This document shows positions 49,587 to 62,400 of a stretch of 64,000 nucleotides of DNA, one piece after another. Both the position numbers and the translations under genes were made by a program. The first letter of the stretch is position 1; each line of letters begins with the position of its first letter. The notes under the pieces are model-generated. The model was not told where the DNA came from, searched no databases, and saw only the letters and a program-made list of their open reading frames with translations. Source of the stretch: Adineta ricciae (taxonomy: Eukaryota; Rotifera; Eurotatoria; Adinetida; Adinetidae); NCBI GenBank assembly GCA_905250025.1, contig CAJNOJ010000059.1, positions 351,280-415,279 on the forward strand, read 5' to 3'.

Positions 49587-52495
49587 TCTCGATCGTAAAT
49601 GTTTGCTTATATTTTTCTGGTGAAAATTTTCGAAAACGTTTGATTTAATGTTGTTGCTTGATTGTTTATGCGTGGGTCGTTCGATCACAAAATAATCAAC
49701 CTTTTAATGCTGCAGTTTGAATTGTGTGCAGATTGAATCGATTGAAGGCAAAACAACAGCAGAAGTTTTTCTTTCGACTACGCCATTTAAAAAAATAATA
49801 AAGAACGAAAAAAAAGAAAAAATGAACAGGCGAAAACATTTTTGCGACGATGTGATGTCAGTTTTTGTAATTCGTCAAGCGAATTATCCAAAGAATTGAA
49901 AATAGAAATACACCCATAAATTGCCCTTTTTCTCGATGTCAGGCGCTTTGAGAGTTCTCAAATTTGAAACTCATTTTCATACTATCCTACCGCCCTAATA
50001 ACTTGAAGACGATCATCTGCTGACCTTGGGTCGATATTTCACGATTGAAACTAGAATCATATTTCAAATTGAACTGTATCCACTTATATCAGATTAATAT
50101 CGTAAAAAGAAAAGTATTTGATTTTGTGTTTCAACACAATTCTGATTGAATTTTGCCACTGTTGATTTGTCAAATCATCACTCAGTGAGACCATTCCAAT
50201 TGCATGTTCAATCAATCTAATGAATGTATAATTTTTTCCAACAAGAATCGTTTGTTCTCTAATGAAGACACATGTTTTTTTCGTTTTCATCATCTGTCTA
50301 TTCGAAATCACGTTTGAGTTGCTTTTCAATGAAGAAAACAAATGAAATGAAATGCATGATGATACATGATCGTCACGGCAGACAAGCAAATCAACATGAT
50401 GATAATAAATGAACCAAACCGATGTTTACTATTGAACAAAGAGTGAAAGACGAGTAAGTTTTGTATTATCTTTTTCAATTTCATGCGTATCAAAATAATT
50501 ATTCAATGAAGACAACACATCGCTGCTCGAACAAGTTCAATTCTTATTGGAATTCTCGTTTTCTTTTTTTCTATTTCCCAAGCAAATCACAGAAGTCATA
50601 ACGGACTTTTCACAAAAGAAAACTAATTACAAAACAAATTTCCTACCGGATATCACAGTCAAACCTGCGCTGTTAAATCTAGAATATCATAAAGATAACA
50701 AAATATTTTTTTATATAACAAACATCCCTTCTGCACTTAAACATGTCTAACAAGTACGACGAGAGCTTAATGTTTTACGTAGTAAAATGATCCGTCAAGA
50801 TTTAATAGACAAAATTAGATTGCAAGAACATAACATTTATTTATTAGTTTAGTTATGAAATATATGTGTGCGTGTGCGTCTGAACATCAGTGTTATGATA
50901 CGAGGAAAAGTAACTTTTTTTTCTGCGTATTAATTTTGTTGAGATAAAAGAAAGAAATGTCTCGAAGTTTAGGATTAAAATCGAGAGAACATTATCCATT
51001 TTCTCTGTTCTAGATCTTTTTATAGACAGACAGATTGACTGACTGACTGACTGAAGATCATCGCATATCTTGACGCGTGTATACACATTTGTCATTGTTG
51101 ATTCTTTTCTTTTTTCTTGTTTTGATGGATCGATCTGATTTTCATTTTCGGCAATGTCAGATGTCTATATACAATCTTGGACTCGTACTGATATTTGTCC
51201 ACATATTGATTTCATTGCAATGAAGTCAAACTCGAGGACGAGAGAGAGAGAAAATTACATCAAATGTGTTCACTAAGCCATGCTCTTTCTAGTCTGGCTC
51301 AATGCCAGGACACATTCATTTTCTCATTATATGCTAAGCATGTGTCTATCGTTCTCGTTTCATCTTATTGCTAGTAATTTCTTTCGTCATGTTCACTGAT
51401 AATAATTCAATTTGTTCATGAAAAGATTGTATGAGATCAAGACTTGTGAGAGAACGTCATCGGGTTAACGCGGCCTTCAGATGTTTAAGTACAGACTACG
51501 CATCGATAACATGTTCCAATAATAGCTCGGCCACCATGTCTATTAGATAGTTGTTATGATTATTTCAGTTGATTTTTTTTTCATTCTTTCTCTTTCGCAT
51601 ATGTATCAATCGAAGGGGACAGAACGATATAAGAAAAATCTGCGTGTACTTTTATTTCGTTGTTTGTCGTCGTCGACAAGAACAGAATGCATATGTAAAG
51701 CGCGTTCGTGAACAACAGCTAACCCAGTAACTGCTGTTGGCTTTAAGCCAACTGCGTGCCGAGCAGCGTGATGTCTATGACGAGCATCATGTGATTCGAA
51801 TATAGAAAGAGGGAAAGAAAGAAGAAGGAAAAAAAACTATTGTTCGTTCGTTGTTCTCTTCCGTTCTCTTTTCCTCAGCCAATGCTTTTTTTCTATTGGT
51901 TGGCTCGCGTACTACTTCACAACCTAGCATGGATGGATAGAGAGAGCAGCTGTTTCTTCGTTTCTTCAGTGTGTGTGTATCGTGCAGCTGATTCGCCGTT
52001 AATGAAAAAATAAAACATTCTGTTTTTTTTCCTTCTCTGCTTCTACTTGGTCGCCGACTTCGTCGTCCGTACATACTGCATTCTTTTTCTATTCTTTTCT
52101 CGCGCTCTCTTTTTCTGGTTTCTATTATTACCCTACACATACATACACACTCGTCGTCATCATCGGGTTTGTTCGCGTCGCTATCGTTGGTTGTATACGT
52201 ATTTTTTACTACTATCAGTACTTCCGACAGATATTTCTCAAAACCACATCACAAATAGATACAATTGAAGATTTCATTCCTTTTTGCCAATCGTACGTAT
52301 TCAATGAATTTTGTCTTTTCTCCTCTTCCTCCCACTACTATTACTATTACTACTATTACTATTATTTATTTTCTTTTTTTCCTTCTTCTTCTGTTGTTCC
52401 TTTTTATATTTCGCCATTACGTAAACGTGACGAATTTTCTTTTTCCTTTTCTAATATAGAAAGAAAAAATCATTACAAACATACACATTTCGTGA
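49587..52495. other. Gene-poor region upstream of TFAP4
   Basis: About 2.9 kb with low-complexity tracts (purine-rich 49,790-49,830; pyrimidine-rich 52,310-52,400) and no convincing gene. An open stretch of 67 codons near 50,547-50,750 follows a pyrimidine tract and AG, but no upstream exon was found. The right part is likely the AP-4 promoter and leader. Confidence 0.45.
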
Positions 52496-54738
52496 ATGTC
52501 ATATTGCTACTCAGATGATGATACGTCGGATCCAGCGTCTATACCATCGCAGCATTATCATCATTTAATGCCCGAATCGCCATTGCAACACAAGTTGTCA
52601 ACAAATACCATTAACGCAAATAGTCACGTTAGGTAAGTGCGCATAAGCATGATAGCAGAATTCATATGGTCGAGTATTTCATGAATGATGTTTGGCTTGT
52701 TGCCAAAAGAGAAGAGAATGTTTTTCTTATTCGCTATGAACTGGATTGGAAGACGATACGTGAAGAGGCGCGCGCATACAAAAGGTGTTTGTTCTGTTCT
52801 TTTTCCTGCGCATCTGCTCGTTCATTTGTGTATGTGTGTGTACACATATGTGTGTCGATCGATTGGATACAGTTCAGTTCAGTAGCGAATATGAATCAAA
52901 TGAGAAAAGTTGTGTATGTGTGAATGAAAACGGCGAAAGATAAAATGATTCGGTTTTACAAATATTTGAAATATTCGATATATCTGTCTTGTGTGTGATA
53001 GCAAAAGCAGAGAAAAACAGAAAACTTCATTCCATTCTTGGCAAATATTTCATTTAAATATTTTCCTTGCTTTTAGTCGTGTTAGCTCCAATATGTCGCC
53101 GAATTCGCAGCTGGAACATGAAAAACGCGTCCGACGTGAAATAGCTAATTCAAATGAACGTCGTCGTATGCAATCAATTAACACTGGTTTTCAAAGTTTA
53201 AAAATACTCATTCCTCATTCATGTGGTGAAAAACTTAGTAAAGTACGTTATGTCTGTGTCATAACTATGGTTTCTACAAAGAGAATAAAAGAAAAGCGAG
53301 CCTAGAGGAGAACAGAACAAGTCAAGGCCAAGGTGCGAAAATATATCGTGCAAATAGTAGGAAAAGAGAGAAAAGAAAAGCTATGTTCACTTTGATGAGA
53401 ATATAAATAGAAGTTTTGTAATGTAGGCGTGCATTCTTCAACGTGCTGCTGATCATATTAAAAGTCTTGAAACGGAAAAACTAAAATTACAATCTCAAAA
53501 TGAACAATTTCGGATATTAATTAAAAGTTTCCAAATTGATTCAACCAGTGTACTACAAGCTCAACGACGTTTATCAACTAATGGTAATACGAACATTTCC
53601 ATTCGAGAATTTTTCATTTATTTTTATGATTTACACTTTTTCAGATCCAGATGATTCGATTTTGTTACTTAATAATGAAACGAAGCCTATTATCAGTTCA
53701 GATGATAACAATGATGAACAATTAAGATTATATCAAGACGCGAAAAACCGTCACACATACATACATAACTGGCATGACGCTTCCCAATATGTTCAATCAC
53801 ACAAAGAGGAACAACAACAACAACAACAGCAGCAGCATTATTATCATCCTCCCTCATCGTCCTCTTCTTCGTTGTATCGAACGAATCCGAAACAATCGTC
53901 AACATCAGATACAACATACATGATTGTTAAACAGAATCAGCCTAGTCAACGTTGTTATAAAACGAATTCACTTGATCAAAATAATGATAATGGAATTGTT
54001 ATTGTTGAACGATGTCAACTCAGGGCCCAAAGTGTTGATACAAATAATAATAATAATTCCTCTTCGTCATCATCCCACGTAGTCGATCATACCATTTCTC
54101 GTCGGAATCTACAAACAATTGTGGAAGCGATACGTCATTTAGAAGGTGATGATGCATTAGCAAATATGAATCCTCAACAATCATCGTCGAGTCAAGAAGA
54201 TTTACCCGCACAACTTAAAGCGATGATTAGCGAAAAATTTCAACAGCAACAAATAAATAAAAGTCCATCGTCCTCGTCCGTACCAACAAATACGATTTAT
54301 CAGCAAACAATAAATGTTTATGATCAACAACATACAACATCAACATTGCATGATGTCGATTTGCATCAAAAGCCACCGAAAAAACGTAAAATAACTTACA
54401 ATGAAGATGATGATACCATCGAACAGCAAACGATGATACAAAAGCATGGTAAAATTCCTTTTCTGTCCTAATCAAAACCTTTCTTTTTCTCGTATTCAGA
54501 ATTACTTCCTATATGCAGTCCAGATGTTCACCATCACGAGCAAATTTCAAGTGAATCCCCACCACCACCACCTCCTCCTCCTCCTTCTTCTTCTTCACAA
54601 ACACTTATCTCCAATCTGGTTGTACGTTCACCACCAACAGTAGCTCAATTATTCCAAGAACATTTAATACAACGTTCAGCACGTTATCCTCCGCCTCCGT
54701 TATTATCAACGAATATCCATCGACATCAGCAACCTTAA
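52496..54738 (+). CDS. TFAP4: Transcription factor AP-4 (bHLH-leucine zipper)
   Basis: Five exons (52496-52632, 53077-53242, 53427-53583, 53645-54448, 54500-54738) encode 500 residues. The bHLH region is nearly the vertebrate AP-4 pattern: EKRVRREIANSNERRRMQSI (basic region and helix 1), GFQSLKILIPHSCGEKLSK (helix 1 to loop), ACILQRAADHIKSLETEKLK (helix 2 into zipper). AP-4 binds CAGCTG E-boxes as a homodimer. The rest is low complexity: glutamine run near residue 190, serine runs, an asparagine run, a KPPKKRKI basic cluster and a run of nine prolines near the end. A second short helix region SRRNLQTIVEAIRHLEGD is conserved-looking. The first exon is 45 codons; the start was chosen as the only ATG giving frame after a pyrimidine-rich leader. 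Confidence 0.94.
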
Positions 54739-55600
54739 AAGAAATTCGAAAACAGGTGAAATATGATTCATATTCTTGTTCTCGTTTCCTACCCCGGTTT
54801 GTACTTTTCTTTTTTTTGTAAATATATACATATACATATTTTCTTTGCGTGTGTGTTGTGTATCCTATTGAAGAAAACAAAACTAAGACCAAAAATGTTC
54901 ATGATGTTTTGCTTTTGTTGTTGTTGTTTCCGTGTGTATGTGTGTTTTTGGCTCAAGTATTTGAAAAGGACAGTGATACGCATTATTAATATGCTGTCTC
55001 TTTCTTCTTTCGTTTTTCTCTTTCTTTCTGTGTGTTTTATGCGAACAAGCTGTCCCTTTCGAAAAACAAATAGTACGATTCAACACATCACACGTTCATT
55101 TTGTTGTTTTTTTTAGCGTTTTGTTTCATTGTTCACACCGGTCTGTTTCTCTTTGTCGCATTTTATTCGCGAAAAGCTATGCATCTTCTTTTTTTTTTCT
55201 TTATTCTTCTCTTTATTGTCATATTTCTTTCTGTTGCTTCTGTTTTGGTTTGATGGCGATGATGATTATGTGTATGGTATGCATTCTTTAATTTGTTTCT
55301 CACTCATGTGCGATCGATGAGTGTATGTTTTTGTGTGTGTTTGCCCGTTCGTTTTGATGAAGCTTGTACATTTGTACAGACAAAGAAAACAAACAAACAT
55401 TAAGAAAAAAAAAACGAAGAATTCCACTTTTTATGCTTATCGCAGTCTATCAACTGATATTGACAGCTGTTCACAGATGCTATCAATCAGCAAGACAAGA
55501 ATGTCTATAGGCAACCGTATCATCTGATTCATGCGCGCTTCTTTTGGGAGAATTCGGAACAGGAAGGAAAAACAAGATGTTTTGTTCTTTTGGACGAGTT
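54739..55600. other. TFAP4 3' flank, T-rich
   Basis: Very T-rich sequence with (TG)n patches, probably the AP-4 3' untranslated region and terminator area. No gene is supported. Confidence 0.5.
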
Positions 55601-56691
55601 TTATTCAGTATTAGTGTTGACACTCAATTGATCATCGGAAAGTATATCTGATTGTTGAATAGTTCTCTTTAGTTTACTGCTCATCATATGTAAAGATGGA
55701 ATACAAGTTTTCGTTGGAATGTTTGTTAGATTTCGATTTAGACGATGAGTTTTCTTCGAGCCGGGAAAGGATGAAAGAATAATTTGAATTTGATAATATG
55801 TGTAGGTCAACCATCGTTGCGTATCACTCAAAATCGGATACAAAAAGGATGTTTTCATAGCGGTAAGACCACCGGAACGGATTGTTACATATAATGTTAA
55901 CAGATCATATTTAACTGTAGTTAGAGCAGCTGAAATTGCGTGATAACGAAGAATTTCTCCTTTTAGATTAGCCTTGACAACATGATCTTCAATGTCATGG
56001 ATTTTGTTCACTAAATGACGTAGATTACATGCAAATATTCGTAAACTTCGTTTGAAATCTAATCGACACGTGTCATTTCCTTGTTTGTTTCAATCGTATT
56101 TTCGTAAAGCCTACTTGGAGAGAATCGGACAATCCAAGTTGGGTGCGCTAATCGAGCTGCTTTCATGTCATACAATGTCGATTTCGTCAGCGCACTAGGC
56201 AAAAGAAAAGAAGACTAAATTGAGCGACTTGGGGCAATCGTTGTATTTACTCAAGCACTGCTTATGATTTTACTCTTGCATAAATAGCAACCCACGAGAA
56301 CGTAATATGAACATCATGCGTTTTTCTTTCACATCATCAATTAAACATGACTCTCATTAAATTAAACTTTTTTTTCCTCTGTCAAATGAGCCTAGTGACA
56401 TACTTTCATAGACGAAGAAACTGCTTACCAAATTCGACGCATTCTTTCGCCATAAGTGAGAAAATCAGTGTCGAGATTGATATTATACAAAGATATACAG
56501 ACTGGATTGTTCGCTGGCGATTTTTGTATTAAACTTTGATAATTTCTTATTGAAACTTGAACAACATAATCCAACACCAAAGAATTCAAAACAAATTCAC
56601 ATAAACTATTGGCATATTCTGTATATTCATTGAGAATAACTAGATCTAAATATCCATATGGATTGTATCGATTCGGATGACAACCAGTCAT
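55601..56691 (-). CDS. Unknown protein, 266 aa
   Basis: Three exons on the minus strand (56429-56691, 56115-56194, 55601-56058) join in frame to 266 residues. It begins MTGCHPNRYNPYGYLDLVIL and runs through mixed alpha/beta-looking sequence: NSLCEFVLNSLVLDYVVQVS, KAARLAHPTWIVRFSPNFKR, CNLRHLVNKIHDIEDHVVKA and TTVKYDLLTLYVTIRSGGLT. The end is polar. There is no signal peptide or membrane helix, and I recognise no domain. Good splice borders and the long last exon support a real gene. It may be lineage-restricted. Neighbours give no hint of its role. Confidence 0.65.
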
Positions 56692-58066
56692 GATCGAAGC
56701 AGACAGAAAAAAACACAATCAAATCGATGTCACGTTTGGAAAAGAAAATTATTTGAAATGATTGAAGAAAATACTATGGCAACATATCGAGAGAGAAAAA
56801 TATGCAATTGTTAAATCTTGCGTCAAGGAAATCGAGTTCGAAATAGAACTTGGTCACGTGTCATACTCAGCCAGCATGCAATAGAGAAATTTATTTATAA
56901 CTATCTGATGTTATCATTGTTGATGTTTCTTGATGTGTTACACGGAACGATCAAGATCGATGAACTTGATGATTGAAACATTTATTATTAGTATAGGAAA
57001 TGGAGAAAAATTGTTGTGTCGTTTGAGCTTTTATATAAAAGTTTACCAGATGGAATCATGACATGACCTTGAATGATTGTGTGGAAAGTGATCTAAATGT
57101 TATGTCATTTTTATCATATCAGCTTCGAATTCGTTGGTCTTCTTTGTTTAACCAGAAAAAAAATCATTTCATAGTTGATTATTCAATGAAAACATTATTA
57201 TAGTGTCAATCAAGCAGAAGATTATCATGTATTTCTTTCCTGAAGATTAGCAAATGATTTATTTATACGGCAATGTACCCAGAATGATTATCGGATGTTG
57301 TACCACATTCAATTACTTAAACACACCCAGACAGACCTGAAACTACAAATCAGAAACATTCGTTCATGTCGCTCTTCGTATTAACAACGTTTGTACCTGA
57401 TTTTCAACTCAAATTTGTATGACGCAGTGGAAATTAAATTGAATTTTGAATGAATTCTTCAGCATTAGAACTCTTCTGCTGAAAATTGTCAAGATGTCTC
57501 AATAGTTTTATCCTTTAATTATTTTCAACAAGCAACAAATGACTAAAATTGAATATTAATTATCTGTTAATGTTTAATTCAGCGAGAAAAGCAGACCACA
57601 CGTTTGTGATTGTCTGGAAAACGTCATCAAACAAAGCTATTCCATTGACATCAGCATTCAAGCAACTATAGGCGAGGATTGTTCTTTCTGACAATGAATT
57701 AATCATACCTAAGCAAATATACTTCACTGACAAATATCCTAATAGTTTTCTGACAGGCCGTCGGAAAATTTGTTGATGTATAATTCAGATGATTGCGATT
57801 GACGTTGTACAACAATGTAGGAAAGTACCGAACGCAACCTTTGAGCGTGTAACAATAAGACTTGGATGCTTGCTGTTTTTCTGCTGATATTCGACAAAGA
57901 ATTGTTGATATGAGAACGAAAAGAAAGAAAACATTTTTATTTACAAAGCATTTTAAATTAACATCTGATTTTTTTGACAAACTAAAAATAAGCCCTGAGA
58001 AAAAGAGAAACTACTTAGTATTAAACGATTGAGAAACAAAGAAAAACAATAAAAACCATTGTATTG
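56692..58066. other. Intergenic region with a weak open frame
   Basis: About 1.4 kb. A minus-strand open stretch at 57,699-57,960 encodes a hydrophobic leader (NVFFLFVLISTILCRISAEK) and a cysteine-containing part (SYCYTLKGCVRYF), and a second open stretch at about 57,555-57,690 could be its continuation, but there is no in-frame ATG and no normal-sized intron joins them. It might be a secreted-peptide gene with an unseen first exon, or decayed. Confidence 0.3.
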
Positions 58067-59042
58067 TTATTCCGATGCGACGATTGATAGTGATTTGATC
58101 GTAGCAAGTTTAGCATTGATTTCATCTAGTGTACTCGTACTATCCGTTGCAACGTCCATTTGACCAATTAAATTTCGATAGGCAGTTTCCAGTTGATCAC
58201 AATAATGTGCCTGAAAGCAAACGAAATGGAAAATTTTTGATTCTTATTGCATGAACAAATATACTTGAGCTTCGATAAATGCTTCTAAACATGGATAAAC
58301 GAAAGCTGCACGTTGTTCGTGTAGAATAGGTAGTTCATTGTTCAAAACTTGATTTTTCAATTCATATTGTTGTTTAGCTTCATTCAATTGCTTTTGTATC
58401 TGTTCTAATTTTGTGTTATTGGTTGCATTCATTGTCGCACCTAGAGATGTTGTTGACGAACCCAATTTTTCATTGAATTTGTCCAATTTATTTTGAACTT
58501 TAATATATTCATTTAAACTTTGTTCACGCTTCTTAATCGCATTTGTCACATTTGCTAAAGCTAATGTCAAACGTTTAGAAGAATCGATAATCGTCTTCGA
58601 AGTGATCTCATTCAATAGACTCGTTTGTTCGGATATATGTTGTGCAGTTAGTTTCCAGTCGTTAATCAACTGGGAGATGTTCGTAGATAGATTTGTTGAT
58701 GTTTGTTGCTGATCGTAATGATTGATGAATGAACTACCTGATAGATCATGTAATAGTTTCAATTGACCACGAGCGAAGTCATCGAAAGATTTGTCTTGTT
58801 TGATTAGATCACGTGTTAAAGATTTGGCATTGTCTTCAAGAGATTCCAAACGGCGAGTTTCACGATCAAAATCTCGAGTTGTCTAGAAAGAGACGATTGA
58901 TGACAGCGAAAGTAAAGTTTAGAAACATACTATCAAGCCTATACTCTTCCGTGAGGTTGTATTTCGAGTAAATGGATTCCTAAAAGTATTTGAAATAGAC
59001 CAGTCAAGTCATTACAAAAGTTAATTCTTACCAACTACTCAT
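58067..59042 (-). CDS. BIN3: BIN3-like N-BAR domain protein
   Basis: Four exons on the minus strand (59032-59042, 58931-58979, 58265-58882, 58067-58210) encode 273 residues. The N-terminus MSSWNPF resembles the MSWIPF start of vertebrate BIN3, followed by a basic segment and the BAR-domain coiled helices: TRDFDRETRRLESLEDNAKS, LANVTNAIKKREQSLNEYIK, NQVLNNELPILHEQRAAFVY, then ending KLATIKSLSIVASE, again like the BIN3 end. BAR domains form curved dimers that bind membranes; BIN3 acts in actin and membrane organisation. No SH3 domain, as expected for BIN3. The first coding exon is just 11 bases (ATG to the first base pair of the Trp codon). Confidence 0.9.
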
Positions 59043-59499
59043 TGGCAATGGAATGTGTGATAAATCTGCAATAAAAAGTGAAGGTAAGACGTTTGTTTTT
59101 CGTTTAGGTTTTTCTCTTTTATGTATCAAAATAAATATAAGAAACATCCACAGGCACATACACACAAACATATACATTATAAATAGAAGGAATAGTGACA
59201 AATATGAACAGTTCGTTTTTCGAAAATCGAACCGGACAAATAAATAATCGAGATCAGAAACTAAAATTGACATACAAGAACAACAACAACAATAATAATC
59301 TCTCGGTTGACAGACGAGGAAAAACGGAAAAAAAGAAATGTGCATATATTAGAATTGAGTATGGAATGATAAATAAGATGAAAAAGAATTGAAATCGCTT
59401 TTTTTTCTATTGCTCAATTATTAAAGATTAGAATCAATTTAAAGAAATGAAAATCAACAGAAAAGGTTTGGCCTTTAGTTACTGTATGTGTGTTTTTTT

Positions 59500-62400
59500 C
59501 TAATCGAATTGGGTTATTTGTCGAACACTTATCGTTCCATCAGCACCGGATGAAAATAAATGACGACTAGCTGTTAAATGCAAATGATTGACACCACTGA
59601 TTTGCGAATGAAGAAATCCGCGACGAAAATGTTCACCATAAAAACAATGAATCATTTCGCAACCATGCAAACGCCAAATCTAAACAGTGCATCTTTTGAT
59701 GAACATTTCGGGAAAAGACGAATTTTTTACTTTGATATTTCCCTTGGTCGATCCAGTAACATAAAATTTCTCTAGTGGATCTAAACAAAGGGTTTTCATG
59801 TGTGAATCGTGCGCTTGACTGGTTGCTAAACGTTTTCTTTGCCGTAAATCGAATATGCATATATCTCCTTGTTTACCACCTGAAAGCAATAATTGATGGG
59901 ATTGAGAATAAGCTAAACATTGTGCGCCGTTGGCTTCGTGACATGTGAATGCTATAAAAAGTGAAAATGAATGAAAGAATTCGAAATATTTCGTTTCGCA
60001 CAAGTTATATTTGCACGTGCTGGAGGCATCAATGTATCCCAAAGAGCAACATTTTGCTGATCATTCGATGATCCACAAGTTGCAAGTAATGTCGATGAAT
60101 CGAGAAAAACAAAATCGTTGGTTGTTTTCGAATGTGTTAACAAACGCTAAGTAAACGAAAGCAGTAGTTCACAATGATCAAATATAAAGAGATTATTTAC
60201 TGTATATGCTGTCGAACGATTACTCGAGAGAACATGTAGTGATAAATTACCGTCAATATCGGCGACACCAAACTGAAATTTTTCAAAGATAGAATTTTGT
60301 TGTAAAGATATGGTGAACAATACCTTGTTGCCTTCGCTACTTAATTCAATTTTAGTAACACGTTTACTGGCTTCGCGAACTTGCCGAGGTGGCGTATCTT
60401 GAGACCAGTTGAGTAGATAAACACTGCCATCCGAACATCCGGTTAGATCTTAACGAAAAATAAGAATTATTTATGTGAATGAAAAGAAAGAAGTTACTTA
60501 CAATGAGGTAACACTGGATGATTCGCAAACTTTCGACTTTCTTTTATCGCATGACGATTGATCTGGAAAACAACGCAATGAATGAGTGTTGTTACAAACG
60601 AAAAGAAATTTTCATACAAGAACGTGTTGATTATCAGTATTTGTCGTGTTTCCATTTATAGTTGTAGTAGTTGTTTGAGTTAGATACATATTTGGAGCGT
60701 AAACACCCATTGTTGGCATTCGCAGTGATGAGGGTATTCGATTTGCTCCAGCGTCACGATTGAGTATTCTGAAATTGTAACTTGAAATAAAATCTCAATG
60801 AAATAAACAATAACTTACGCTGATGTTTGTCGAGGTAATGATGGAGATAATTCGTTTTCATCGTCTGATAATTCATAAGGTTCGTTAGGTAATGTTATAC
60901 TTGAAATATCTAATTCGATTATTTCACGAGATAAACCAGCTGCTAACAATGTTGGATTCATCTATTGAAAGAAAGAAAACATCAATCGACAATGATCATT
61001 TCCATATCGAACTTACACTATTAAGACAGAAAGAATAGATTGATTCGGGATCTCGATAGATAATCTTCGAATTGGTTGCAGTCGTCATTGATGCTGTTGA
61101 ATCGGCCAGATTTTCCATCGTTGCTCGACTATCGGACTGAAATAATAGAGAGAGAAATATTATTTAACAATACGAGGAATGATATGAGCGTTTCAAATGA
61201 GCAGCAATTTATCGACCGATTCAACTCACAATAATCGGTTGTAACGATTGTGAACGTTTCAGTCGGCTAGTTTTTACATGCTTAGGCGAGGAAGACTTGA
61301 AAAATAAAGTTAGTGAGAATATAGCAAGTCTCTGACCTTTTGTTTACTCCATGTCGAAAGCAAAAAAAGAATTCCACTTACTTTTTCCATAAATCTAGGC
61401 GCTGGTGGAGGCGTTGGCGAAACGGGTTTTCGTTTGAATATATACTTGATGAATATTCCTTGGGATTGTTCATCGTTAACTAAATACTTCCAAAGTCGTT
61501 TTGCTGGTAATGCTGATGGCGATTTTCTGAAGAAAAAGTAACATGTGATACTTTGTCGAACAGGTATGGTATATCTTACGAAAATGGGGTATTATTGGGA
61601 TCGAGTATTGTACGATAGCGATGAATGGGTAGACCTGTTGTCTGTTCGTCAACGGTACTCACACCACTCAATGGTAGATAATTATCGGGTGGAACATTGA
61701 AACTTTCTAAAGTTCGTCGAAGAGAATCTTGCCAAATATTAAGATTTTGTAAGAATTGTTGAATTAATGGTGAAACACTCGGAATTTCTAAGCAAAAACT
61801 TGATATAGAACGAGATATATTCGAATACTGTATCATTACCTTGTTTCTCGATACCAATATGGGGAAAAAACGACCAGAGACGTTTGTTGACCAGTCGAAC
61901 GATGGCATAACGCATCAGAACCCAAGAATACGACATCGAATCCGTATGTTCACGTTCTTGCATTTTACTAAAGTATGAAACAACCTGCCATCCAGTGACT
62001 GATTCTCTTTACGATGTTCAAACCGTAGTTTCTGTTTTGATGTTAGCTCATCATCAGATTTCGTTGAAATGAATATATCCTCATCTTCGTCGTCTTCATT
62101 TTCCTCATCATCCGCATCGCTGATCTGTCCATCATTGTCATCGGAGTTAAATCCTTTATTGGACGATATCTAAAAACACACACTGCCTTTCAGACTCTAC
62201 TGTTAAATCAGTCATTTACTTTGGCCATAAAATAATTAACGATACTAGCACGTGGCGGGATGAAAACTTCGACATATGACAGTGGTTGTTGTTGTTGTTG
62301 TTGATTGTTTGGCATGATGATTTTTTGTGCAAATTTCGTTACCGATTGATGTCGAATTGTTGGTGGTGCCATAGTTGATGCTGTCGGTGAGACAGACATT

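Noticed and set aside
50547..50750. 67-codon open stretch after a polypyrimidine tract and AG (KQITEVITDFSQKK...)
   Set aside because: It looks like a last exon but no upstream exon in phase was found, and A+T-rich sequence can give such a frame by chance.
51787..52460. Open frames around the pyrimidine-rich block before AP-4
   Set aside because: Low complexity and shadow frames on both strands; more likely the AP-4 5' leader and promoter.
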